Assembly (NCBI GenBank): GCA_002205965.3
Contig: NADL03000775.1
Span: forward strand, 744,001-808,000
Source of the DNA: Kappaphycus alvarezii
Lineage: Eukaryota; Rhodophyta; Florideophyceae; Gigartinales; Solieriaceae
Direction: 5' to 3'
Length of the DNA: 64,000 nt
Shown here: positions 39,790 through 50,351 of the stretch, piece after piece
How the letters are laid out: each line of letters opens with the position of its first letter
Numbering within the stretch: position 1 is the first letter of the stretch
Notes under the pieces: generated by a model
Databases searched by the model: none
The model's input: only the letters and a program-made list of their open reading frames with translations
Told to the model about the DNA's origin: nothing
Position numbers and translations under genes: made by a program

Positions 39790-42705
39790 GATCCCTAAAA
39801 TGCTACCGTCAGGCCAGCCATCAAGCAGGCCGCATTGGACATGACGGCTGCTGCAGCGTGCCTTTGCATCAAAACCCCCCGAATCTTTCCGTACGTCTCC
39901 AGTGCCCTCACAGCCACGTTCCTTGCCACGTCATTTAGCACTGCACATGCATCCAGGTGCCAACCTCCAAGAGTGGAGATTGGCACAGGCACGAGCCTAC
40001 CTCTGGTGGAGGTCGCGATAAAGGATTGATATCTTCTCTGCTTTGCATTTCGCGCCGCATTCAGAGAGGACATCGGGTTGAAGGCCCTCACTCTTCTGTT
40101 GGAGGGAGCGAGCGGATTCACGAAGGTAACATCAAAAAAGTCGGTCCCTCCGCTGCTTCCCATTGCCTGGATGTCTGGTCTCGTGCGGTGGTGACCATGG
40201 CGTGGCTCTACAACAGGATGACGAGCAGCTCTTGCCAGGTCTTTCGCGAGAAGGGTTACTTGGCGATCGTGTCGGTTGATCCTTTGGGCTCCATGCAAGC
40301 AGTGCATCAGATGATCGCCATGTACATCGAGTGTGTCCGAGTAATTCCTTCTCGGGCATGGCGTGCCAGGGTGAAAAAGTGGGACTTGACAGTAGTATTG
40401 AAGCCACACCGAGAATTCTCGGGGGTCAATGCTTGTCTGTAGTCCGGGGCATGGGGGACAGTACACCCATTCCTTGGCTCCCGGGAGGACCATAGACGAG
40501 CGAAACGCCTGCCTCCTCGAATCCCCGAGAGGAATTCGTTCTTGCACTGCTTTATGGATTGCGTCCGTCAGCGTCTTTTGCGATGGTGTTTTTTGCGAGC
40601 AAATTACACTGAATGGGATAATCCTAGACGGCAGGCAAGAGGTCGACCACCTCCGATGGGCATCTGCAGCTCCTTCGTATGTTACTAGCTCCTTAATAGG
40701 CGTTGGGAGCAAGGTCTTGCAAAGCTTGCTAGATGATGAGCTAGAAGCAAAGAACGCCGCAGCCGCGATGTTCTTCGCGGAGGTGAGTCCGATCCCAAGA
40801 GATGGTTTTTTCTGTTCCATCAGGTAAAGGCGTTGCACTGCCTCATGCGGTGCAGAGGGCCACCAAACCTTACATTTGGACAGCGAAAGATGGAGTCCTC
40901 GGGTTGTTGCATAGAGCGAGGTGAGGATGTCAAACGCTTCGAGGAGGTGGTCGTGGCGTCCGATGATGTATCCATTGTCATGGTACCACAGTTGGAGCAA
41001 GAGATTTCCCAGGTTCCCATCTTCTTCGTGCCCAGAGGCTAGGAGCTGCTGAATTTTGAGTACGATGGGGTGTAGTACCAGGTCGAACAGGATGCCGCCG
41101 AGGTTATCGCCCTGTTGCGTCCCTCGCACAATGCGAAGAGTGTGAACACCTACCCACAGGTATGCAGATTCGTGTGCGTAGCAGTATGCGGCCACGGCAA
41201 AAGCTCGAGGAAGAGATTCTTCGTGGCGTCCAAGAATGCAGAGCGGCTGCATAGGTTGAAAGCATTCTCAAAATCCACGATAAGCATCCCATAGTCGGAA
41301 TTATGTCCGAACTTTTGCACCACTCGTCGAACGCTGTGTACGACTTTGTCCGTTCCACATCGAGTGGCGATCCCCACCTGCAGCAGTTGCAGGTAACTGG
41401 CTGCTTTCGCAGTGGCTCTTTGCATAAGGCAGCTGCCGGCCAGCCTGCGAAGCGTTTCACTCACAGCGATTGGTCTCTGTGTCATGTACTTCTTCGCTAG
41501 GGGTGTGAGAGGTGCTCCCGCTATCTACGGAGCTAGGGCGGCTGGAGCTCTTCCGGCTGCCAAATAATTCACGACTCTCGTGAGGGCTGCTAAGAATCCA
41601 GAGTGTCCGGATGAAAACGGAGACCTTATCAATTCTACGAGGTGGTTGGGCCGAAGACCGGAAACCCCCCCCTCAGAAAAGCCCGGTTTAAAACCTCCGA
41701 TGGTCGCTAGGACCTCTTCTTCACCGAAATTTCGAAATGGGGGATGGACTCCAGCGCAATTGGTCCTCGATTTTCGGTTTCGGCAGGCATTTGTGGGTGT
41801 TTGGCGAGGAGCGCATCAACTACGCCTGGCGTTGGTGGGAGGACCCCCAGAGAACTTAATGCCTGGGCGGCCTTACCGTATACTCCGTCCTGGGCCAATT
41901 TCGTTGCTCGCCGGACATTAAGCTCTTGCTGTGTAGATTCCGTGCTACGGGGTGCCGCCTGCTGAGTGGCCTGATCCCAAAGAGTCTCAAATTTCCCAGT
42001 GTTCCAAAGTTCTAACCGGTCCTTCATTCGGTCGGCGAGTGATTTCCAGCGTGTCTCGGTACAAGAGCTGGTGTAGGATAGGTTCGTTAGCATGACCGCC
42101 GGAAATAGTAATAGTTTCACAAACTCTTTGGTGGCGCTAGGGTGACCATCTTCGCAGGCTTGTGCAGCGTTATTCATGGCTTTGCATAAGTTTCCGCCAA
42201 GCAGGTACGGAACTTCACAGGAATATGTGCCATGATGGGCGTGTGGGAAGTAAATATTTTCTCCGTGTGGGGCAGTGACTGGGGGACCGGTTCCAGGGGA
42301 GTGGCTGAAGCGTCCGGCTGGGCACCATCCGGGAGATTCTCAACCCGCTCCGGGTTGGGCGGATCGTCGACAACTAAGACAGGGGTGGGCACTGTAGTGG
42401 GTCTGCGCAGTTGTGTATCATGTAGAGGAACATAGTGCCTGGGCGCTGTACGTACACTGCATTTTGGGCAGTTGGAGTACGAGAACACGTAAAAGCCGTG
42501 CGACGGTTTTGATTCGAGGTTTTTCCTTGGTGCACAGCGGGCAATAGCCGACACGTGGTGAGGTTCGTTCAGACGCTGACCCAGACATCGGGCGGGCAGG
42601 GACCCACTGGGCCCTGTGCCCGTCGAGTGGTATGTGTTCTGGCAGATCCTGGGTCACCATTGAATTAGCCTCGAAATGGCAGTTGGGTCGGTGCTCCTCG
42701 TTCAC
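39790..42705 (-). pseudogene. LINE-B1: R2-like LINE with zinc fingers and C-terminal restriction-like endonuclease
   Basis: Parts on the minus strand: N-terminal Cys/His segments YCPLCTKEKPR (about 42540) and NCPKCSVRTAPRHYVPLHD (about 42425-42480); a helical pre-RT block RRATKLAQDGVYGKAAQALS (about 41870-41930); RT opening TQRPIAVSETLRRLAG (41440-41485); motif A LIVDFENAFN (41255-41284); motif B GTQQGDNLGGILFD (about 41080-41123); motif C YHDNG (40971-40985). Then comes a zinc segment VHGDHLMHC (about 40305-40333) and a PD-(D/E)XK endonuclease with E in VVEPR, RPDI (about 40172-40183) and FDVTFVNP (about 40113-40138). This layout is that of LINEs that nick their target with a restriction-like enzyme. 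Motif C normally reads Y-x-D-D; here the second Asp is Asn, which would disable polymerisation. At least three frame changes split the reading. Confidence 0.75.
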
Positions 42706-43440
42706 TTGTCGCGATTAATTACTGCTTTCCCTCTCTGATTGGGTTGCGAAGGACTATACCTCCTAACCAGACAGCCAGCCGATTGTCTTCGTTGCTATAG
42801 TCCGCAATGACCCTCCGGATCCAACAAACAGTCTCTGCAAACGCGATCCCGGTAAACGAGTATTCTTGTATTGAGGCGACCGATTTCCGAGGAGCGACCT
42901 TGGTGCCAGCAATGTCAACATCAGCAATATTACCTGACCGGCAAAATTGATTTTTCCAACGGTTATCTCAGCCAAAAATTTCCAAATTTTAATGATCCCC
43001 TGGGAGATCACGCCTTGACGAAACGATCTCGCTTTGAGGTGGAGGAAGGGCAGCGTTGCCGCGTTTTGGGAAGGGGGCGATCCGGATGAGGAATCCTTCG
43101 CGAGCGCTAACAAGGCTCCAACGAGGGTGCAGAGACAGAGTGGTAGAGAATATCCGTACCTGCGGTGGAGATGGCGGTAATGAGGGTGATGCGTGCCCAA
43201 AGCGATCGTTAGGAAGGAGATATGTCAATGAGAAGTGGCGGGTACCCCAAGTTTTGCCGCGCGCACACAGGCTGTGCCGTGGGCTGTGCCGCGCGCGCGC
43301 AGGCAGCTCGGGAGGGGAGGGGGAGGGAAGGGTGGGAAGGAATGCTCGTAAAATTCCTCGTAAATTAAGGTTAAATTACATGGAAACTTATTCTCACTTG
43401 GGTAAGCTGATGACAATTTCCGTGGAATGAGGCACCGAGT
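42706..43440. other. Stretch with no recognised gene
   Basis: GC-rich sequence upstream (minus-strand sense) of LINE-B1. It may be the 5' leader of the LINE. It contains a CGCGCGCG run and a GGGAGGG-rich tract around 43290-43340. No domain was recognised on either strand. Confidence 0.3.
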
Positions 43441-43886
43441 TTCATAACATCATCCTTAATTATTCAAGTTGGAACTATTTATTTTTGTGAATCTACTTAT
43501 CCAAATTATTTTGCAGTTGTGGGCCCAGGTCGCCCCGAAATTCCTTCAAGGCCGAAATTTTCATGGGATCTTCGCACAGCTCCTTGAACGGATGATAAAG
43601 GACCTCAAGAAAAAAATTTTGATGCTGTTCACAAATGAAAATCTGTCCATGATTTACTACCAGCATCAAATTCTAATAAGGTTCCTAAGGCAGTACAAGG
43701 TCTTTCTTAGAATCACAATTATTTGGACGAGCTCTTGATATTTGTAAGAAAATTCCAGACACAGAAATTCAGTCTGAAAATGGTGCATTAGCGATTGCTA
43801 ACGCTATTCATAAGGTGGATCCTCTACCATCTTTATCAGATACATTTCAAAACTTCTTAGATCTATTGCACACTACTTGTGGAAAT

Positions 43887-43965
43887 GGGGGGTTAATTAA
43901 CTGTGGTAGAGATGTGGGTTGGTATCCAGTAAATTTGTACCGGAGCGTAGATATCGTATCATTGT
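43887..43965 (+). repeat. 79-bp repeat in Copia-2 gag, inverted partner of 39655-39733
   Basis: It starts within GGGGTTAATTAACTG and runs through the VGWYPVNLYRSVDIVSL codons. See the partner entry. Confidence 0.85.
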
Positions 43966-46900
43966 ACACTCCTCGAGGTGATAATGAGTCTTTCAAAAAT
44001 TTTGAATCTCGATTTGATCCTCAAATTGCCCGATTTCATTCATCTACTGGTAGTTCGAAATTAACTGAAGTACTGGTATCATTTTTGCTCCTGGCTAATT
44101 CCAAAATTGATTCAAACCAGCGAGTATCTTTTTTGGCTGTTGCTCCTCCGAAGCATGAAGAAGAAGCCAGTTTGGAAAAAAGAAAATGCTAGAATTAATC
44201 AAATATTCAGAAATACCAGCTATTATTCGTGCATGTGATAAACCAAACAATACAAATCAAATTTATGGAAATTCTCGAAAATATCTCTTCAAGTGAATCA
44301 AATATTTCATACGGAGAAAAGAAAAATTCCAAGAAAAATAATAAGCAAAGATTATCTGTTGAAGACTTTGCTGCCCTAAAGGAAAAATAAACTTGCGACC
44401 GATGTGGGCAAATAGGTCATTGGGCCTATGAAAAAGATAAATTCAAAGGAAGTAAAAAGTATCATAAAGGTTCATCATCTGAAATGGGAAATGCAGAAAA
44501 TACCAAAGACAAAAATGATTCTGGTTCTGTAACATTTCATATGGTGAAAACAGTGCTTGATTCTCCGTCGAATGAGTTTTACTCAGGTACATTACTTGAT
44601 GATGGAGCACCGTACAGTGGAATGAGGATTGCTGAATTATGAGCACTTTCGAAATTTATTTTACTGGAATGGAATGGAGTTCTGGGTGACCTTCCTGAAT
44701 TTATCAAGGACACGCCCTTCTGGAAATACGGAAATGGCGCCCATTGAAGCGAAAAAAATCATTGGTTCAATACTTTTATCATCTATTTCAGACAATGGAA
44801 ACCAGGTTAAAATAAGGCATACAATAATCAGTGGATCATCATAATGGGTTATTGGAAGAAATATCACAAGAAAATCAAATATTATTCATATGGTGGACAA
44901 CCGCATCGAGTTCACGTCCGCAAATAACTCAATCGATTCGATAACATTGGTGGATCTCGGGTCATCATTGTTCTGTACCCGGAAATATATTTACACAATC
45001 ATTCGACCCCATTGAAAAATTTATTTCTATCAGAAATTTGTTCCAACAATATCAATACCTCAAAAAATATATCTTGGGCTGAAAAGAAGAAAAACATTTA
45101 TAAGGTTCACAAAAATATATGCAGTCACTCAAATTATGATGATATAAAACTATTCTTACAAAGAAATTTTGTATGGGACGATGAACGCAGAAAATATTTA
45201 TCAAGCATAATTGACTCCTGCAAACTTTGCGATGCCACAAAAAACCAATCTCATCCTCGTGCAGTATCTTTAAGCTCTATATCTCACGAATTTAATGAAT
45301 TGGTGTGTATGAATCACTTTTTGCGGAAAACTTGGATATTTTTCACATTATGGACACGGTTACCAGATATTGAACTGGTTAAATAGTGCTCTCCTTAAGG
45401 ATGGAAAATTGCATTAATTGTATTGAGACTCTCTGGTTAATATCATTTTGGGACCCTAACAATTTAATGAGAGATCAGGCGTTTGATAATGATATTTTCA
45501 GAAGCTGTACTGAGAAAAGAGGAATTTTATTTTGTCCTATTGGTTCCCGCCGTCACAACAAAAACTCTATTGCGTCGAAAGATAAAATATTGAGAGACAT
45601 TTATATCCGTTTCAAAACATCCGATTCTTCTGCAAGTAATACAGTTCTTGTTGCTAGAATGTTTCAAATATCGAATGATTTATATGGAAATGATGTTGTT
45701 TCTTCATACGATCTTGGCACTGGTAACATTCGACCCATCGATAATTCTGGTCCTCAAAGTCTACCAAGTGATTTAAGAGAAGCTCATAATGAGCTAGTAG
45801 CCGAGAGGAAATTAAATATAATTCTAAAATCAAAGTCTGTGAACGATATTCCAATTAATGTTGGCAATATTGTGGAAATTTTTATTCATCTACCAAATCA
45901 GAAAAGAGGATCTTGGTCATCGCCCAAACTCGTTTTGAAATTCGACAAAAAATCTCTTATTGTCACAGTACCTGGATCTAATGGAAATTTTATACATGCA
46001 GCAATTGAAGATGTCCCACATTCCGTTTCATCTCATGAACTAGCTTACTAAATTCAAAAGGCAAATTATTTCCTGAATCAGTCTATTGAATACTCTATGG
46101 AAGATTTTTCTGATGAAACGAATATTAACGAAGTGAAGAACGTGTGCGAAAACAATTTTGACGATAATTCTGATGATGGTAATTTTAACCAAAATATGAA
46201 TACTGATTTCGAAAAATATAATGAATCAGAAAGTGATGGAAATTTATCAGAATCTAAAAACATATTATCTCTCGAACATGTTCCGATTGAATCTGAACTT
46301 AGTTCCCTACACCCTGAAATTTTAATTCATATACCTGTTGATGAAAATGGTGGAATTGATGCGCATGAAATTGAGTTGTTACCTGGAACGGAACTGAAAT
46401 TATCTGAACAAAAAAATCTGTGTTTTAATCAAAAATAGTTTGGATCTAAAGAATGTTTACTTCATCAAGCATCTGGACTTCCATCTCATATTATTTCAAA
46501 TACATACAATATGGAAGAAATTAGTTTTCGCAGCACCTGTTCAAAAATTCATGTTTCAAAAATTCCTCCCGACTCAAATGTAATATCCAGTCACGTTTTA
46601 TAAAAAATAAAATTTTATATGATTAAAAATATTATTGGAGACACAAATTTCTCCGCATGGAAATGAAGACAAGGAGAAAAATACTTTTGAGAACTGATTC
46701 GACATATTGTTCTTCGATGGTAATTAGAATTCTCTTATCAATTGCTACAATTTCTAAATGGAATTTATCAAAGGTTGATGTGAAGCCTGCATTTTTACTT
46801 TCTGGATCAGCATTACGAGTTGTTTATGTGAAACCTCCTCAGGAATGCTCTGACAAATTCTGCTATTGTTTTTTACTGTCTGCTGCATATATTTTAGTCA

Positions 46901-47364
46901 ACGCGAATGAAAAATGGCAAATACAATCATATAATACATTATTTGACCTCGGGTTCATCTCAGTCAACAGGATAAATTCAGTTCAATAATTCAGAGAGGA
47001 AGTGGTATGAAAATTGACCAAACATTTTAATCTCTATCCCGGTGTCCTACAGTGATGCTGAATTGTGGAGCAATATTTTTTATTGAGGCTCACAATTTAT
47101 ATTTATTGTGAATCATCAAGGAATAATTTTATCTATTTTGCACTGGCCCTATTTTATGCTGAATGCAGTGTGAAATAATGTTTATGTCTTACAGTTGGGT
47201 TTTTATATTATGCAGGCTATAAGTATTGCATTTATGCTACCAACAAATTATTATTTGGATGAGTGCTTACCTGGAAAATACTGCAATAATTATTGCCCAG
47301 CCTGAATCATGTCTACCAAAATTATTGTACGGCTTACCTGATTTTTGTAGCAGGTTCACTCTGG

Positions 47365-47398
47365 TCGGATATACCTTCCAAGAGTAAAACACCCAAAC
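47365..47398 (+). repeat. Further copy of the 46-bp motif (arm-1 orientation)
   Basis: It reads CGGATATACCTTCCAAGAG then TAAAACACCCAAAC, matching 39030-39062 with two or three differences. It lies shortly before the Copia-2 right LTR. Confidence 0.75.
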
Positions 47399-47639
47399 TT
47401 TTTCCCCTGGTGTAGAGTATAAGTAGTCCTAGGTTGTTAGAAATAATGTTTTACATCCTCGGGCCATCGAAATATTCCCCTTGATCAGCTATCATTAAAT
47501 TTGATTTTCTTTTCATTATTTATTCTGTGTCCAAATGTGGCATTTATTTATTTATTCAAGTTGGAACTATTTATTTTTTGGATGTAGCTGTCCCAATTAC
47601 TTCGCAGAGAATATGTTGTCGAGGAGTCATTCTGTCTTA

Positions 47640-48450
47640 GTATTTGCAGGTCAAAGAATGTTTTCTTATTGGATATACGATGGGCATGACCTCGGCTGAG
47701 CGTCTAAAGCAGACCACCCAGCGAGTAGATCCAAAGAATGGCGCGATTCCGGGACAAAGAGCCAGAGCTACCTTCGAAGCAGAGGGGAACATGTACGTTT
47801 CGCGGTAGAGGTGAGGAAGTGAAGAAAAAACGGAAGACGAGGAGGATGTGGGCATGAAGAGGAGCCGTGCTCTGTTAGGTGCTGCCGCGGACAAGAGCAA
47901 CATGTCAAACTTCGATAGCATTAGTTGAGTTGTGATCGCAGACTGGAGCTTTTCACCAGGGAACTGCAAAGAGCAACGCTCGAGAGGGTCCGTAGCTGAA
48001 AGCTGCGAAGACAGCTGTGTATGGCGGGAGGTTATGAAATAGATGACATACATGGGATCTCTTCCACGTGTAAATCGCGGAAAAGGGCCAGCAGGTCGGA
48101 TATATGTCCAATGTAATCAACTACAAGGGCTGCATAAGCAGCCTCGGTAACGTCCCATGTTTTTAAGAGACCTGGACCGCCCATTGAGAAGGGGAGAAAG
48201 GCCAGGAGCCAGGCTCGACCCAGGGAGGGCAATTTCGATTGGTGGAACGCTTCTCTCTGCTTGTGATCGAAACTTGCGGCAAGTACCGCATATTGAGTGG
48301 GGGTCATACGTAGCAAGTACATGAATACAATTTTCCTGCAAAGAGCATCCATTGGAGATATATTACAAGATTGTGAAATATCCAAACCTTTTCGCTCTAG
48401 AGATAAAGATAGTATTGGTGGTAGATCTTTACAAATAGTAAGGAACAAAA
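47640..48450 (-). pseudogene. LINE fragment (thumb region, LINE-B-like)
   Basis: On the minus strand LCRKIVFMYLLRMTP, AASFDHKQREAF and FLPFSMGGPGLLKTWDVTEA followed by AYAALVVDYIGHI correspond to the post-palm thumb of LINE-B-type reverse transcriptases, where a GG-L-G-L block is usual. It ends in broken sequence near 47640. It is not collinear with the LINE-B3 piece to its right, so it comes from another insertion. Confidence 0.5.
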
Positions 48451-49284
48451 GTGTGAGGAGAGATGACCATGCTGTCCCTACAAAAATTAAATGATATTCG
48501 TAGATCGGAAATAGATGATTCCAAAATAAATGAATAATTAATTACCTGAATAGGACTGAGAATAATAATAAAAACAAAAGTAATCGCTCGACGGGGATAG
48601 ATGAATGGCCTGAGGCTTTCTAAACCTTTCTGACAGCATAAGGCTATTAGCAATGCAGACCAGAGCAGAAAAGCTACAAAGATGATTCCAACGGTATAAC
48701 AATTTTTGTAGACCAAATCCATGCTCAATCATAATCATAGACCAATTCTCCAATTGAGCAATAATCTAAATAGTAATTTTTGGGAACATAATTCCAGTAC
48801 TTATAACTGTAGAAATTAAAAACTAACTGATGACAGACATAAAAACTACTTCACTTGTAATTCAGTATTAAACATGGGCGAGCGAAAAATAGATAAACAT
48901 ATTTCGATAATTCACAATAAATAAAAACTTTTGGCCTATGATAAAAAATTGTGGAACAATTTTCATCACTGTACTTGATATGGAAAACCAATTAAATAGT
49001 TTTCCAATACTTGGAAAAGTATTTATCAATTTTACAGTCCCCGTCAAATCTCTGAATGAAAGCATTTAATTAACTCACGAGCTATACCCGCTCTACTTGA
49101 TGATAGCGCAAAAAATGTCTTTCTGTTTTACTCTTGGAATATATATATATATATATATTTATGGAAGTAAATCGGGGTAATTTAGGTTAATTTACTTATT
49201 ATAAATTTAGGACAGCTATTTTTCGTGAACAAGGGTTATCTCTGCAAATCGGAGAGTTTGAAAAGGAAGCAGTGTCAAGCAGGA
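48451..49284 (-). other. AT-rich stretch with copia remnants
   Basis: The minus strand carries faint copia reverse-transcriptase-like words (for example WSMIMIEHGFGL near 48710-48745 and FSLAHV near 48870-48885), so it is probably an inverted remnant of a Copia-2 relative. A 22-base TA run lies near 49139-49160, just after the short motif copy at 49124-49140. Nothing else was recognised. Confidence 0.35.
49124..49140 (+). repeat. Short copy of the motif core (arm-2 orientation)
   Basis: TGTTTTACTCTTGGAAT matches the core of 39549-39594. The GTTTGGG part before it is not conserved, which suggests the mobile unit begins at TGTTTTAC. Confidence 0.6.
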
Positions 49285-50165
49285 CGATCTCACAAATCTG
49301 GGGTTCGACCAGCCGTAAGGCATGCTGCGTTGGACAACACGGTCCCCGCAGCGTGTCTTTGCACAATGACACCTCTCAACGGCTGAAGGGTCTCTATGGC
49401 TTGCTCGGTGACTTTCCTGGCCACGTCTGTCAGAACCGCGAATGCGTCCGGATGCCAACCGCCAAGAGTGAATATCGGCACTGGGATCAGTCAGGACCTG
49501 GCATGCGCGGTGATGAAGTGTAGATTCCTTATGAACTTTGGAGATTTTCCAGCTTTCAGAGATGTCAAGAGGTTGAAACATGGGGCCCGTGTGTTGGAGG
49601 GAGCAGGTAGATTGACGAATGTAACATGGAAAAAGTCTGTCCCTCCGGTGCTCCTTATAGCCCCTATGTCTGGCCTCGTGCTGTATTGTTCATTAGGAAG
49701 GGGCTCTATGAACCGATGCTGAGCGTCCTTTGCAAATCCCGATGTGAGGATTGCAACCAGGCGGTAGTGACGATCAGTTCGCTCTCGGGCATGCAAGTAG
49801 TGCATGAGGTGGTCATCAGAGATGTCCAGGGTTTCTGGGCAGTTGCTCCCGGGCCTCGGGGCGTTTGGGGACTCCGTTGATTCCCCATCGCTAAAAGTGT
49901 CAAAAAAGAAGTAAACTTCCCCATAATCGCCCGTTGATGTTGGAGGCGAAAAATAGTACCTGTAAATAGCATTGGAAACAGTCGGAAAACGTTTCCGTAG
50001 GTATGTGTTTCTTGAGGCCCGGACATGGCGCGTAGTGTAACCATTGATTAGGGCCGAGAGGCCCAGCGACGAGCGAAAACGTTGTATCCTGATGTCGCTA
50101 GTAGATATTTATGCTTGAGCTGCTTCAAGAATTGCATCCGTCAGCTTTCTTTGTGAGCGTTGGGT
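49285..50165 (-). pseudogene. LINE-B3: 3' fragment with restriction-like endonuclease
   Basis: On the minus strand HYAPCPGLKKHIPTETFSDC (about 49970-50030), TRPDIGAIRSTGGTDFFHV then TFVN (about 49615-49680) and IFTLGGWHPDAFAVLTDVAR (about 49420-49480) align with the C-terminus of LINE-B1. QRHAAGTVLSNAACLTAG closes the frame as in LINE-B1. The catalytic DVT of LINE-B1 reads HVT here. It is truncated on the 5' side and split by frame changes. Confidence 0.65.
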
Positions 50166-50351
50166 AATGGGACAAAAAAGTGCTGGAGAAAACTACCTTA
50201 TACAGCCGATAAGGGGCAAACAACACCCTAAATGGGAAATATTTGAGTGTTTCTACTGTTGAAAGGCATATTTGATCAATCCTTTAATTATTCAGACAAA
50301 CATAATCTACTCAAAGAGCTCTACAGACACAGTACTAGGGTATGAACTATT
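50166..50351. other. Junction stretch between LINE-B3 and Gypsy-4
   Basis: The piece GAGTGTTTCTACTGTTGAAA near 50244-50263 looks like a degenerate copy of the 46-bp motif core. CTCTACAGACACAGTACTAG near 50319-50338 resembles ACCGACACAGTAATGGGG at 39762-39779, also at a LINE-B edge. Confidence 0.3.

Larger units (their letters stand above)
43441..47615 (+). mobile_element. Copia-2: AT-rich, heavily decayed Ty1/copia element
   Basis: Direct repeats at about 43455-43515 and 47548-47610 (shared TTATTCAAGTTGGAACTATT) mark the LTR remnants; the right LTR may start near 47434 with TGTTAGAAATAATG. Between them lie gag (FESRFDPQIARF, VSFLLLANSKIDSNQRV, about 43975-44140), a knuckle-like CDRCGQIGHW (about 44396-44425), a protease-like GTLLDDGAPYSGM, an integrase zinc segment ending SCKLCDATKNQ (about 45210-45240), integrase-like sequence to 46051, an acidic spacer, and reverse transcriptase (WNLSKVDVKPAFL, VYVKPP, about 46755-46845). 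Integrase before reverse transcriptase indicates copia. It is old, with many breaks. Codon use is strongly AT-biased compared with LINE-B1 next to it. Confidence 0.65.

Noticed and set aside
42763-43200. A 145-residue minus-strand frame as a LINE-B first reading frame
   Set aside because: Composition is mixed, no Cys/His knuckle or coiled coil is seen, and it has no counterpart in the other LINE-B pieces here.
39556-47390. One large transposon spanning the inverted motif copies at 39549 and 47365
   Set aside because: The interval contains unrelated LINE-B1 and Copia-2 and a further inverted repeat, and no target duplication is seen, so separate small insertions are more likely.
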